A stretch of DNA of 64,000 nt from contig NC_134944.1 in NCBI RefSeq assembly GCF_051020765.1, positions 7,378,001-7,442,000 on the forward strand. Direction: 5' to 3'. A model generated the notes under the pieces. It was given only the letters and a program-made list of their open reading frames with translations. It did not search any database and was not told the DNA's origin. A program made the position numbers and the translations under genes. The first letter of the stretch is position 1. Every line of letters begins with the position of its first letter. Shown one piece after another: positions 1-11,812 of the stretch. This DNA comes from Lasioglossum baleicum (lineage: Eukaryota > Arthropoda > Insecta > Hymenoptera > Halictidae).

Positions 1-492
1 GCCCCGTGACTCACCTGTTTGCGAAACCACAGCCGAGTATCCCCCTCGCCGTCGGCGTAACTTCGAAGCGATCATGGCTGGAGGTTAGATCACCAGGTAG
101 GTTCGTCCGAGAAGTCAAAGTTCCGGCGTTCACGGTCACACTAAATATCTTGGGGAATCCTCGTTTTAATATATATTTCGTGCAGTAATCTTCGGTTCGA
201 TCGAGGTACAGTTAGGAATGCGTGAACTTGCCAACGGGGGAAAAGAAGGAGAGGAGAGGTCCGGGAGGGAAAAAAAAATCGAACCAGAGAAAAAATGTTG
301 CCGGGTTGGGGATCCGGGTCAACGAGACACGGCGAACGACGAGCTACACGAGCTCATCGAATATGTAATAGACATACGCTAAATAACGTTAGACAGTGGG
401 AATTTAGCACCCCTGACGCTCGACGCCATCGTCCGTCGAATATCAACGCTGGCAAAACGAGCATTTTTCGCACAATACAGGTCCATGATGAG
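1..492. other. Unassigned sequence, no gene seen
   Basis: Mixed-composition sequence with only short open frames that lack ATG starts or coding-like composition. I see no exon with a matching splice phase for the downstream gene and no repeat boundary until the inverted-repeat element that starts at 493. Confidence 0.5.
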
Positions 493-693
493 TAGACTGC
501 GGATTTGATGCATTTATGACAGAAATGGGTATGTACAATTTAAAATAGTGGATCCATGAAAAAGATTTAAGGCCACCAGCGTATAAGTTTCACGTTAATG
601 AGATAATTAAAAGGAGAAAGAAATTTTTATTCAGCCTCTGTGTCTTGCAATCAATGCAAACATTTTTTATTTTGCATAGAGATCCGCGGTCTA
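493..693 (+). mobile_element. MITE, GACTGCGGAT family (copy 1)
   Basis: A ~201-bp non-autonomous element bounded by TAGACTGCGGATTTGATGC on the left and, as its inverted partner, TTTGCATAGAGATCCGCGGTCTA (read in two parts) on the right. The interior is AT-rich and has no open frame. The same tips recur more than ten times in the window, with full-length copies at 17956, 19818, 24077, 26500 and 26810. TA at both ends suggests a TA target duplication, as in Tc1/mariner derivatives; that superfamily assignment is inference. Confidence 0.85.
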
Positions 694-702
694 ATGATGA
701 CC

Positions 703-927
703 TACACTCTATGCAAAAAGAAAGAAGCACCCAGTATAATACATAAAACAATTGTATTGTATTGTACAGTGATTGATTTATTGCATTCAAAATAACACAT
801 ATATTCTCAGAACTATTCAATGAAACAGCGGAATCCTTTTTCAAAGCTTACTGTCTTCTTATTTGATTTTTTACTCTTTTCTATTAAATATTGCCGGGTG
901 GTTCTCTCTTTTGCACAGCAGTGTGTA
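703..927 (+). mobile_element. MITE, TACACTACTGTGC family (diverged copy)
   Basis: Inverted tips: a left end related to TACACTACTGTGC followed by AAAGAAAGAAGCACCC, and a right end reading GGGTGGTTCTCTC then GCACAGCAGTGTGTA. The interior shares long stretches with the copy at 37791-38785, for example the GATTGATTTATTGCATT block and the CTTTTCTATTAAA block before the right tip. The element begins about 10 bp after the preceding MITE ends. Confidence 0.7.
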
Positions 928-979
928 TGAAATATTGTTCTAATATTTTCATTTTACGAATCTGGAGATTGTAAGGGGG

Positions 980-1486
980 CAGTGTTGGGCAAATTTCCAT
1001 TTTAAATAATAAATAAACGTGTGATTTTAATTGCAGATAATAACAACTTTTTATTTAAATAATGATAATTTAAATAATTCCGAAAGTGATCTCTATTTAG
1101 AAGATTATTTATTATTTGGATTGAGGTGGAAATGAAATAAATAGTTTATGGTCTTCTCTTATTTCTTGTATTGTATACAATGAACACGTGCGCGTTTTTT
1201 GTCTGCTATAGCAACCTTCTCAGGTATACCGCCAGTGGTTGGGCCTGTCCGGAGGGCCCAGCTGCCTATAAAAAAAAATACAATTTAATTTATTATTTGT
1301 CAATACGAATAATAATTGAAATTGTATTTCTAAATAACAATTACTTTATTATTCTAAGTAATTCATTTAGGCTTGCTCAAATAATAAATAACTATTTTTG
1401 CTTTTTATTTGAATATCCATGTAACAAATAACTTATTTAAATTTTTATTGAAATAATTATTTATTTAAATATTGCCCAAAACACTG
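980..1486. mobile_element. hAT-like non-autonomous element(s) with CAGTGTTGGGCAA tips
   Basis: The left end is CAGTGTTGGGCAA and the right end is the inverted TTGCCCAAAACACTG, typical of hAT-type CAGTG tips. The interior is AT-rich with runs of AAATAATTATTT. A second similar tip, CAGTGGTTGGGCC, lies at 1233, so two elements may be juxtaposed or nested. The flanking 8-mers do not match clearly, so the insertion is old or the boundaries are slightly off. Confidence 0.55.
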
Positions 1487-1692
1487 GCAAGGATGCATCA
1501 GTGAGGAATTATTCGACAAATTTATTTCTCTGGATGTACAGGCTGGGGTGGGTCACTACATATCACCACTTCGATTTACACGACTATTATTATTCGTAGT
1601 GGAAGATGGGGGGGGGGTATCAAGAGTATAATCAATGTGAAGGTCATTCACTCTTAAATGGAAATATACATATATTTTCCATTACAAATATA

Positions 1693-1772
1693 TTGGGTTG
1701 GCAAATAAGTTCGTTCGGTTTTTGCGATTTATTCCAACGTAAAAAACCGAACGAACTTATTTGCCAACCCAA
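1693..1772. mobile_element. 80-bp mariner-type hairpin MITE (copy 1)
   Basis: Two perfect 31-bp inverted arms beginning TTGGGTTGGCAAATAAGTTC and running on to GTTCGGTTTTT are separated by only ~18 bp, and TA dinucleotides flank both ends. The TTGGGTTGGCAA tip is characteristic of mariner terminal repeats. The element is essentially two terminal repeats with no interior. A near-identical copy lies at 43510-43589. Confidence 0.9.
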
Positions 1773-1884
1773 TATTATGCCACTTAACTTTGATCTACGA
1801 GTAGATAGCTGATCTTAATGACCGTCAACATTGACTATAAAGATTGTATCAATCGCAGAGTTAGACAGATTGCCCCGACTCGCA

Positions 1885-2830
1885 CCGAAAAACCTGTAAA
1901 TGTTGCCGGATCACTCTCCGAAGCTAGCGGGTTTCCATCGTCGTCGTCGTAAACCACTCGGCGTCAAAATTCCTAAAAATGAGCCAGGGGACTCTAACGG
2001 GACCCACGTGCACCGGGTGTAGCTAGTATCTGGCTAGGAGCCGGTGTACCTAATGGGCCCGCTTTTCCCACACGGGAACGCGTGTTCACTGTGAACAGCG
2101 TTCAGTGGTTTCGTTGTTGGTTTCGTTAGGTGTCCCGGGAGTCTGGAGTGGTCGTTAAGCGTCGAGTTAAGTGTGGACGCTGTTGACACGGCCGATTAGA
2201 TGCCGTTCTGCCTAAAGCCTGGGTTCCTCAGAGGTTTAACGCCGCTTTGGACCAAAACGGAGACAGTTTCTGACAAACACCCGGCCTCTCCGGTGTCCCG
2301 ATCCTTGGCCGAAGATTCTTAGCTTCCTCTTGAAGCGCCAAGCCGCAGATAAGTTCCGCGACTTTATACGACGTGCAGCGTTATCGTTTATCCGGATAAG
2401 ATAAACATTGGGCGGATCGGGCCTAGAGGCGGCGGACGTTACAGCCACATATTAAACGCGCACATCTGTTACACGGGTCCCCTTCGCGGGTCCTCGTTGG
2501 TTAGCATAAACAAGAGACGCCGGATTATATATATATCGGCGACGTTAGGAACGATCAACGACGAAAAAATTAGGTGCATTTGGCCGCGCGCCAGGTCCCC
2601 AGGAATTCTCACGCCTCGCGGACCGACCGTCTTGCGCCGCTCTCCGCACCTTCTTCTGCGCCTTCTTCTGCTTAGGGTCATCCCGCTAGAACAGCGCCGC
2701 TAGTTTGCCGCGTACGTAACACCTTCGTCTATTTAGTCGACGAACTTAGAAAACATCCTGCTGCATTATCTGATCGAACACGTGTAATACCCGAAGAGGT
2801 CCCCGTTAGGACACAATTAAGTTTGAGGTC
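1885..2830. other. GC-rich island of unknown origin
   Basis: A GC-rich block bounded by AT-rich DNA. It holds no long open frame, and no protein family was recognised on either strand. A short direct repeat (CTTCTTCTGCG, twice near 2650) is visible. It could be a decayed retroelement or an unrelated regulatory island; nothing in the sequence decides. Confidence 0.3.
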
Positions 2831-2949
2831 TCCATTGCGAAGTGTTGGAGAAGGTCTGAAGGGTTTCGAAATTTGTGGAATCTGAGCATTATTCCGTTTT
2901 CTGAGCTACGAAACTACCCTTCTGGGGGTGCTTCTCTGGATGTAGTCGA

Positions 2950-3780
2950 AACTTTGAGGTTAATTAGAATTTAATTTTGCTATAATTTTTTTCTCTATAT
3001 TTCTATAAGTTCTATAATTTTTATAATTTTTATATTTCTACAATTTCTATATTTCTATATTAATTTTCTATATTCGTATAATTTTCATAATTTCTATATT
3101 TCTATGTCAGTATTTCTATAATTTCTATATTCGTATAATTTTTCTATTTCTATTATTTCTATATTCGTATAATTTTTCTATATTCGTATAATTTTTCTAT
3201 TTCTATAATTTCTATATTTTTATAATTTTGCTATAATTGCTATATTTCTATCATTTTCAATAATTTTCTATAATTTCTCTATTTTTACATTTCTATTTTT
3301 CCATAATTTCTACAATTTTCGTAATTTCTATATATCTACAATTTTTATAATTTTTATATTTCTACAATTTCTATATTTCTACAATTTCCATATTTTTACA
3401 ATTTCTATATTGCTACAATTTCTATATTCGTATAATTTTCATAATTTCTATATTTCTATAATGTCTGTATTTCTATAATGTCTGTATTTCTATAATTTCT
3501 ATAATGTCTGTATTTCTATAATTTCTATAATGTCTGTATTTCTATAATGTTTTTATAGACATTTATGTCTGTATTTCTATAATTTCTATAATGTCTGTAT
3601 TTCTATAATATCTATAATGTCTGTATTTCTATAATGTTTTTATAGACATTTATGTCTGTATTTCTATCATTTTCATAATGTCTGTATTTCTATAATTCCT
3701 ATAATGTCTGTGCTTCTACAATTTATATGTCTGTATTTCTCTAATTTCTGTATTTCTATATCTTCACATTTCTACAATTC
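2950..3780. repeat. AT-rich minisatellite (ATTTCTATA units)
   Basis: Continuous imperfect repetition of ATTTCTATAATTTCTAT-type units. From about 3465 to 3720 there is a higher-order form built around ATGTCTGTATTTCTATA. Strand asymmetry is strong, with T far exceeding A on the + strand. There is no coding potential. Confidence 0.9.
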
Positions 3781-5217
3781 AGTCTTTTAGAAACGCCCGC
3801 GTAGAACTTCTTGACGTTCCAACGTCAAATCGACCGCGATCTCATAAGCGACGACAAAAGAACAACCGAGCGTCCGTCGACGGACTTAGGGTCGAAGCGT
3901 GTACAAGTGCTTCTCCGATGACTCTACCCACGACAGTTCATAGTTCGCTTCTTAATTAATTTCGAGAAATTGCTGGTCGAATTCGTGATCCGATTTCAAA
4001 TTCCAAACAAGATAGGCGCCCCGTTCGAGGCGATAACGAAACGACACACACGGAACAGTACGATATATACCGAGCGATTGTGGCAATATCAGACTGTATG
4101 TATAGCTGCGTTCTAGATACGAAATCAGGGAAGTTCGCGGCCGATTCAATTATTTCAGGAATCGTTTTATTTTAGAATCGATTGTCCGTTTCTCTAAGTA
4201 CCCGCGATAACCGTGATCTAGATTCATGAATATTTTCTTGGTGTGTGAGCTTATCACGAGGTTGCCGAGTGGGTCTCGATCTTTTTTCCTGCTACAATCT
4301 CGTTCGGGAAAGGGAGGGGATAGGTGAGAACACGGTCGAGCGTTAGATCTAGCTAATTGGTTATAGAACCTCGTTACCAGAGTATACGTTGAATTAGACG
4401 TTGCCATTCTGTGTTACTATACGCTCTTGTAAATCTCTGGTGATTCGGCGGAAGGATTTAACTTCGACGATTTATTTGCTGGCGATAATGCTTGAGCAAT
4501 TTGATCATTACTGGTTTTATGGCGCAGCGAATAACGTAGGAACTTCCAGGTTTACTGCTGGAAAAAATTGGTTGTTAAATGCTTCAGGTCCGCGATAATT
4601 CCTAGTGATTGCTGCTCGTGAACAGCTACCATTCGTCATTTCCGTCGCTCCTACACATGTACAAGTGTGCCGAGTTGGATACTGAACAGTCGATTATTGG
4701 ACTGCGCATTTTTTATGCATTTTTTACCACGTTTTTATTAGCTCGCTTTCTTGTCTGTTTGTTTGTCTGTCTGATCGGTACAAATTTTGCAATTGATTTT
4801 CATCTAACTTCCCGATGAGCTGTAGACTTGACATTTTAAACATAGCTCAGAACTGGATGACAATGCAATATTTAAAATTTTTTTTAAGAAAGCCTATGAG
4901 TTTAGGAGATGTAAATTATTAAATTTAACCGTTCCACCTTTCCGCGCGATGCGCGGTAGTACGTGATCGCGTTCAGCGATCCCCACTCCGCGCTACAGCG
5001 CGCCCTACTCCACTGCGCGTTCCCACTCCCACTCATCCCCACTCCACTGACTGAGGTCAGTGTGGTGTTTCGTTCATTCAGTTCCATTTCGGACAATTTC
5101 GGACGTTGTCTCTCGGAGTCATCCCCTCATTCTACCTCGCGTAATTCCATATCTCTTGTGTTTCTATATCTTACTATTTCCAGTATTACTGTATCTTGCG
5201 TTTCATCTAAAAAAGAC
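3781..5217. other. Unassigned intergenic sequence
   Basis: Moderately AT-rich with short open frames only. None has both an ATG and a plausible domain, and none ends at a donor that fits the downstream gene. A GC-rich patch at 4930-5060 contains several GCGCG clusters. Confidence 0.4.
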
Positions 5218-5497
5218 TAAAAAGTAGAAAATAAAAATATATATAGAAAAGACTTTTTAAAAACCACGCTTATATTAAAATGCACTAAAAAGGAGGAAAT
5301 AATTTTTTCAGACATTAGTGACTATAAATAAAAGCGTGAAGCGCCCACGAAGATTACGTCAGTATAGTTTAGCGCTCCAGGCTTTTATTTATATGTAGTC
5401 ACTGTCTAAAAAAATTATTTTCTCCTTTTCAGTGCATTTTAATATAAGCGTGGTTTCTAAAAAGTTTTTCTATATAATATATATTTTTCTATTTTAG
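5218..5497. mobile_element. Fold-back MITE (~280 bp)
   Basis: A long imperfect palindrome. The left arm runs through AAACCACGCTTATATTAAAA, TGCACTAAAAAGGAG and GTGACTATAAATAAAAGC. The right arm is its inverse, with TTTTATTTATATGTAGTCAC, CTCCTTTTCAGTGCA and TTTTAATATAAGCGTGGTTT. The ~50-bp centre contains GCGTGAAGCGCCCACG. No open frame is present. A short related motif (ATGCACTAAAAA) recurs at the right edge of the window. Confidence 0.85.
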
Positions 5498-5499
5498 CG

Positions 5500-7440
5500 G
5501 AACGCTTACGTTAATCGATTTGGCCAGCTTATCGATATCTGAGAAAAAAATACGGGAGTTCCCGTCGGTTTTTCAAGTGCGATGCCACTGCAGCGATGAT
5601 CCGGTGGGTCGCGAAGGGATTGTTGGAGGCCTGTCTGATGGTTCGCGACCTGCCCTACGAACCTGTTCGTAACGGCAGCGATTCTGCGGGCCAGGTCGCT
5701 GTCAAAAGCGACCCAGCTGTCTCTTGCATGTCCCTACCACGGCGAGATCAACCTGCGGTGTCCCTAGGTGCTCTCTCTAGCCCCGTATCACGAATCCCCT
5801 CCACGAGGGTCACCGTTGTGCCGGTTTCTCACCCCTTGAGTCCCCTATCGGCTCGGTTATTATTCTCTCTGTCTGGCTGGTGGAGAAAGTGAAGGATGAA
5901 CGGAGCCGCAATGGCGGGGCACGCCGTGGCCCGGCGAGGTGAGAGGCGCAGAGAGAAGGAGTGGCCGTGGAGGAGAGGAGAGGAGAGCGAGAGGGGTTCT
6001 GGAACCTCTTTGGCTGTTTGGTAGAGGTAGCCTGGGTGGGCGGCAGTTGTCCAGGCCGGCGCAGTCTGTGTCGAGGCGACGTGCTCTACACGACGGAGCG
6101 GCAAATCGCGTCTTCTCCAACTCGCAAGCCGCTCGCTCGCTCTTTCCCTCCCTTCCTCTTTCTCTCTCCTCCCCCTCTGTTTCTCCTCTCTCATCTTCAT
6201 TCTTCTCCTGCGAGCCTCCTCCGTTTCGTTCTCCTTGCGCTCGCGACCGTCGCCATTCTCTTACGTTTCATCCTTCTCCTCTTAGCCTCCGACGTTGTGC
6301 TCTCTCCCTTCTGGTTCCCCACTCCGGGTCCTCTCTCCTGGCTTATCCTCTAACTCGTTGCTCCTCTTTCCTCGGCCCATTCATCCTTCTCGGGTCCACC
6401 TTTCCGTCTTTTTCCACGGCACGGAATTTCTCTCTCCGTCTCTCTTCGACAGCCGGGTGGGACTCTGTCCTCCTCTCGAGCGGAGCCGAGCCGAGCCGAG
6501 AGCTTATACTGCTACCTGGCCGTGTTACGGCAGGGTTCCGGATACGCGAGTCGCGTCGACTTCGTCAACGTTGTGTCGTCGGTGCGCGCGCGGTGTGTGT
6601 CGCTCCGCCACGGAATTCCAGTGCCACGTCTTGAGGCACGGTCGGTCGGTCTTGTTCGTGTGTGTGTGTGTCTCTGTACGTTGTCAGTCTGTCAGTCAGT
6701 CAATTCGTTCTTTCTCTCTCTCTCTCCCTCTACTCCGTGTCCTCGGTGTTGTCGCGTACGTTCAATTCCTCCTACTACTTCGCTCTCCTTCTCCTCGTTC
6801 GCTTCGTATCGCCTACCTGTCCCCGTCCTTTTCGCGGACCGATCCCCAGGTTAATCGCGCGGCCGACTATATATCGAGTGACGGAAACCACCGTGCAAAC
6901 ACACAGGTGATAACGAGTCCTCGTCTCGGCGACGACCGTCGGACAACGAAACGACGCTGAACGAGAAGCGGTTCGGATTCCTCGCGGGTGTTCTTGTCGC
7001 GCGTTGACACGTGCGTTGCGCGCCGCTCCCCGTCGTCGTTTCCACCTCTGGTGCGGGCTACGGACGTGCGAAATTTTCATACTTCTCTGTCTCGCTCCTT
7101 TCATCGACGCACCCGCGGACTGCTTGGACCTCCTTCGACCATTCGCTGACACCCTCTGAAGATCCTAGCAGGTCCCAGAAACGTCTGATAAAACGGATCG
7201 GTGGCTTAGTACAGCCACTGGAGTGTAAAGATCTGTCTAGTAAGATCTAGAGGCGCTGTCTTTGTCTGCGGCGCATCCTTCAAGAGTTTTCTGAAACAAC
7301 TGCGGACAGTATACCAGCGAAAGGTGTGATCGGAATAATTTGATCAGACTCCGGTAGGCATTCGCCGAAATTCTTTCGAACCCCCGTGGCCCGACAGCAA
7401 AACACGAGGCGTTCGTGAGTCACGCTCCGTTCCACCGTGT
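5500..7440 (+). other. GC- and pyrimidine-rich region, possible distal promoter or leader
   Basis: This region is GC-rich from 5580 to 6120 and strongly CT-rich on the + strand from 6120 to 6800, with (TCTC) runs and a (GT) run near 6655. Many frames stay open because stop codons are rare in such composition, and none looks like protein. Consensus-like donors occur at 6848 (CCCAG/GTTAAT) and 6906 (CACAG/GTGATA). In Drosophila, shot has several widely spaced promoters, so a non-coding first exon here is possible, but it is only inference. Confidence 0.3.
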
Positions 7441-7449
7441 GTGCCACCA

Positions 7450-7500
7450 TTCTGCTTCTTTCTTTCTTTCTTTATGTTCTCTCTTTCTCTCTCTCTCGCT
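7450..7500 (+). repeat. Pyrimidine simple repeat (TTTC/TCTC)
   Basis: A run of TTCTTTCTTTCTTTC followed by CTCTCTTTCTCTCTCTCTC. This is a low-complexity tract. Confidence 0.9.
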
Positions 7501-7839
7501 TTCGTTCTTCGTTTGAGGAATAATGGAGCTTACGATCGGTTGGAATCGCTTCGGATACACACAGACCTCCGAGAGTGTACGTTAAGGTATTTTAGGGGTG
7601 ATTTTATGGGGGAGGGGCGACCCGAAATCGCGTGAGAACGTTCCCGCATTGTCCCGGTGACATACCAATGTTGCGCAATTACCGTACGTCGCCAAGTTTC
7701 GGCTTTGTTGTGGGCACCCCTTGCACTGCGAACTTGTGACCTCGACTCTGGTGTTTATATCGAATATTTTACGTTCTACGTTGCAACTGCCGAGCCCGAT
7801 GAAACGATCTTTTGTGTTACGATTAGTACACAGATTTGA

Positions 7840-8400
7840 GAAATTCTTTTCTCCTACAATTCGCGAAGTTATCGAAATTATTTTCTCTCATTGTACTTGA
7901 ATTCTCAGTGAAATTGAATTTAGTGAATTTGAAAAGTTATAGAAATATTAGAATTCTTTTTTCTCTCAATTTATACGAGATTGTAGAAATTCTTTCTTTT
8001 AGGATTCGTGAAGTTGTAGAAATGGTTCGAGAAATTTTGTTCTCATACAAATCGTGAAGTTGTAGAAATCATTTTTCTTAACATTCGTGAAGTTATCGAA
8101 ATTCTTTTCTCTTATTGTTCTTGAATTTTTAGTGAAATTGAATTTACTGAATTTGAAGTTATAGAAATATGTATATTTTCTTTTATAGTTCGTGAAGTTA
8201 TAGAATTCTTTTTTCTCGCAATTTATGCAGTTGTAGAATTTTTTTTCTCTCTATTTATGAAGTTGTAGAAATTTTTGTCTCTTAGTATTTTCGTGAAGTT
8301 GTAGAAATTTCCCCGTGAAAAATTCGTGAAATTATGGAAATGTTTTCCTGCAATTTGTGAGGTAGAAATATCTTCTTGAGAAATTAGTGTGCACTCCTGC
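7840..8400. repeat. Degenerate minisatellite (GTGAAGTTGTAGAAAT units)
   Basis: About a dozen imperfect copies of a unit around ATTCGTGAAGTTGTAGAAAT with TTCTTTTCTC spacers, at 20-60-bp intervals. It is AT-rich and non-coding. Confidence 0.75.
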
Positions 8401-9115
8401 ACTTGAGTATCTGCGTTTGAGAAATCAAAGAATTCGATCCTATTATTATTAGAAATGGATATACACGTTTAGGACTCGGTAGAGTTGATTACACTTCTTA
8501 TATAAGAAAAAGAGAAGCGTTCTGCGAAGAGCGAGAGCGTCAAGTACCCATTGCTACAGTGTTTCCTATCTTCGTCGGACACAAACAAACCGAGCTACAC
8601 ACTACAACCGTCTCTTTCGCTCTTTAACTGGAATGACTCGTTCTTGCCATTAGCGCGTCGCGTTTGTTGGTAATCACGAAACGGCATCGAGTCGAAACGG
8701 TGAGGCGTGTCACGGCGATTCACCAAATAAGAAATACGTGTAACGATTTCGTGTTCATTCAAGATTACGATCGCTTCAGCAACGCCTTGTCCCTTTCCCC
8801 TCAACCTGTCTAGCCACAGTAAGTTAGGGGACGTTCAAAGTTCGGTTCAGTTCGTAGAATTCCCATTCGGAGCCGGCTGAGTTCGTGGGACCGTTTCGTA
8901 CCCGTTTCGTCCCGTTTGACTCGTCTTCGAGCCGACGATTCGTGGCCTCCAGGAATTCGGTCTCGACCGGGATCGAGGCGAAACGAGTCGTGAAAAGATG
9001 GGGAGAAGCGGTCGAGATGCACGAGAGATCGAACGATGACGCGCGGTTCTCGATCCCCCGATCGACTTCTGCCCCGTTATCCCTCGCGAAAAGGTATTCG
9101 GGCGTCCGAGAGAAA
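8401..9115. other. Unassigned sequence
   Basis: Ordinary mixed-composition DNA. The open frame around 8885-9247 has no ATG-proximal context or recognisable domain and runs into the adjacent minisatellite, so I do not call it a gene. Confidence 0.4.
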
Positions 9116-9119
9116 TCTG

Positions 9120-10040
9120 GGTCCTGGAACCTGCAGAAAAATCGCAGAGTTTCCGAGATGGTTCTAGAGCTTGCAGAAAAATGGCAGCGCTCCCAGAAAG
9201 GTTCTAGAACCTGCAGAAAAATCCTGGCGCTTTCTCAAAGCCACTAGAGTATTTTAGTATTGTAAAACGGTTTGCGAAGTCATCGACTAGAACGCCAGAG
9301 AGGTTGTAGAAAAATCGTAGGGCTTTCACGAAGGACATACAGCTTCTACAAAAAATAGTAGGGCTTTCACAGAAGTCGTACAGCTTATGGAAAAATTGTA
9401 GGGCTCTCACAGATATCGTGGAGATTACAGAAAAATAGTAGGGCTTTCACGGAGGTCGTACAGCCTATAGAAAAATTGTAGGGCTTTTACGTAGGTCGTA
9501 AGAGCTGATAAGAGCGATAAGAACAATGTAGGGCTCTCACAGATATCGTAGAGTCTATAGAAAAATAGTAGGGCTTTCACGGAGGTCCTACAGCTCATAA
9601 GAATAATGTAGGGCTCTCACAGAAAAGTAATAGGGCTTTCACGGAGGTACTACAGCTTATAGAAAAATTGTAGGGCTTTTACGAAGGTCGTACAGCTGAT
9701 AAGAACAATGTAGGGCTCTCTCATAGATGTCGTAGCGTCTACAGAAAAATAGTAGGGCTTTCGCGGAGATCGTACAGCTTCTAGAAAAATTGTAGGGCTT
9801 TCACGAAGGACGTACAGCTTATACAAAAAATAGTAGGGCTCTCACTGATATCGTAGAGTCTACAGAAAAACAGTAGGGCTTTCGCGGAGATCGTACAGCT
9901 TCTAGAAAAATTGTAGAGCTTTCACGAAGGACGTACAGCTTCTAGAAAAATAGTAGGGCTTTCACGAAGGACGTACAGCTTATAGAAAAATTGTAGGGCT
10001 TTCACGAAGGACGCTTATACTGTAGAGTCTACAGAAAAAT
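9120..10040 (+). repeat. Minisatellite, AGAAAAATNGTAGGGCTTTC family (array 1)
   Basis: About 20 imperfect head-to-tail copies of a ~40-bp unit built from AGAAAAATTGTAGGGC, TTTCACGAAGGTCGTACAGC and TTAT. Copies vary in the second half (ACAGATATCGTAGAGTC variant). The core GAAAAATCGTAG-CTTTC is shared with the arrays at 15.8 kb and, in reverse orientation, at 30.5 kb. Confidence 0.9.
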
Positions 10041-10994
10041 CGACAGTTGGTCTCGCGAATCGTTTTGTGGCCTTGGTGGGAGATCGTGGATTCTCGAACA
10101 AACGAGGGCGCCTTCAAAAAAGACTATAGATCCAGGAGAAACATTGAGAAAGTGTCTAGAGAACCGTTCGGCGTGGTGGGAGACACGAAATTCCTCGGAT
10201 GCGACGCGTTGCATCTCGCCCGAGGAACCGTTTGCTCAGCTGTACGTGCTACCGTCGGGTCTGCTAGAAGGCGGTGTTCTCGCGGCGAGGTGAATAAGAA
10301 GAAAGTCGTTTTCATCGAATACGGGTATTGCGTAATAATTGCAGGCCGACGCGACGCGACAGGACAAGACGCGACTCGGCCGGAGAGCTCTATGACAAAC
10401 CGGCTCCGCGAGACACGGCGATCACGTACTTCTCAGAGCGTACTCTCCGCGTCTCTCAGCCCTCGTCGTCTCTCTCTCTGCTCGCGGTGTGTACCTGGAA
10501 TTTCTTAATTTGGTCCGATCGACCTATTCTCTGGCCCGAATCGGTCGTAGCCTCTGCACTCTTCTCTCGCCGTCTCGAGCCAACGAAACCGAACAGAACG
10601 ATCGTTTCGCGGGCCCGACGAAATTTGGAAAACCGTCTCGAAAGTGGAACGACATTGTCCTGAAATTCCGGCTACCGGGGCCGATTGATCGCGACTCGAC
10701 GAGGGAACCAAGGTCCCCTCCTGCTCCGACCGGAATGCAGATTAATCGCGGCCCGCGATATACTTATCGTTCGCCGCATGAATCACCGATTTCAGTCGGA
10801 TCCGAGGCTGTTTTCGCGCTGGAAAGTTTGATCGCCGACCCGTGAACAACCAGCAAACGACACACCTTGTTTTTTCTGAGATATCGGGTCGACAGATACG
10901 CGTGGGAGCCAAAGCTCTTCCCTTCGTACTGGGTTGCGTATATTCATGTTGATTTGTTGACCATCCGACTTGGAATATTTCTATCGGTTTGTGC
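10041..10994. other. GC-rich unassigned region
   Basis: A GC-rich block with several overlapping open frames on both strands, as expected from composition. No conserved domain or phase-compatible exon was recognised. It could be regulatory. Confidence 0.35.
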
Positions 10995-11235
10995 ATATGG
11001 GACTGAGATGCGACTCGTAGAACACTGTTAGTAATCTATATGACAAGAAGAAATTTAATGGATAATTTTTTGGATAACGTAGCAATTTTTAATAGCGCCT
11101 TAGAGACGCCATTTTCCTCCTATATTCTTCAGTTTATGCATATGGCACTGATGCGACTCGTAGAACACTGTTTAGGAATCTATTAAATGCAAAGATATCT
11201 AATGGAATATATTTAGGATAATGTAGCAATTTTTA
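10995..11235 (+). repeat. Two-copy direct repeat (~145-bp period)
   Basis: The block GATGCGACTCGTAGAACACT occurs twice, near 11006 and 11150. In both cases it is followed by AATCTAT and, further on, by GTAGCAATTTTTAA. The copies differ by substitutions and small gaps. Confidence 0.8.
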
Positions 11236-11324
11236 ACGCTAAACCTACCGAGGCTTAAAAGTAACTGGTACATGTTTACTTATAAAAATGACAAGATTGA
11301 TTTTATTGAGACTTTGTGCAGCTC

Positions 11325-11812
11325 CTATTGTAGTAAATTAGTTCAGTAAATAACGTCTAGAAAATATGTTGGAAAAATGCATTTGATCGGAATTGCGAAG
11401 AACAATAGCAAAATTGGTTTTTACGACTTTCATTCCGTTAACTTGTATAAATTATATTTGTATAATTATTATGTTTACGAGTTATGAACAATCAAAAGTG
11501 ATAAAAATGGCAATTTTTCAAGATTTTCGGCCTTAACACTTCTGATCGTTTATAACTCGTAAACCAATTAACCGATTTCAATGAAATTGTCGTGTATAAT
11601 TTATACGAGTTGACCGAACGTATCTTTTAAATTTCTAATAAAATTAAATTTATTGGCCCAGCTAAAAAAGTTGTAAAAATCAATTTTTACAAATTTTTTA
11701 GACGTCATTTACTAAACTAATTCTTCTAGCCTTACAGAGAAATTGAACTTTGATCCATTCATAGAAAAGTTATTCTGATTTAAAGTGTGTGTGACCAGTT
11801 TTGCTCCACTTG
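11325..11812. mobile_element. Fold-back MITE, GAGCAAAACTG family (left-truncated copy)
   Basis: Closely resembles the element at 22207-22752. Shared landmarks are TTTATAACTCGTAAACCAAT, TTTTTTAGACGTCATTTACT and the right tip ending AAGTGTGTGTGACCAGTTTT then GCTCC. The left arm begins within the partner of TTTACTAAACTAATTC, so the outer left tip is missing or diverged. The interior is palindromic and non-coding. Confidence 0.8.

Noticed and set aside
5596..7250. Several 80-230-codon frames on both strands
   Set aside because: They overlap in different phases in a GC/CT-rich block where stops are rare. The translations are Ser/Arg/Leu-rich with no domain, and most do not begin with ATG in a plausible context.
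9120..10040. CRISPR-like regularly spaced repeats
   Set aside because: The repeats and 'spacers' are both variants of the same minisatellite unit, there are no cas genes, and the genome is eukaryotic.
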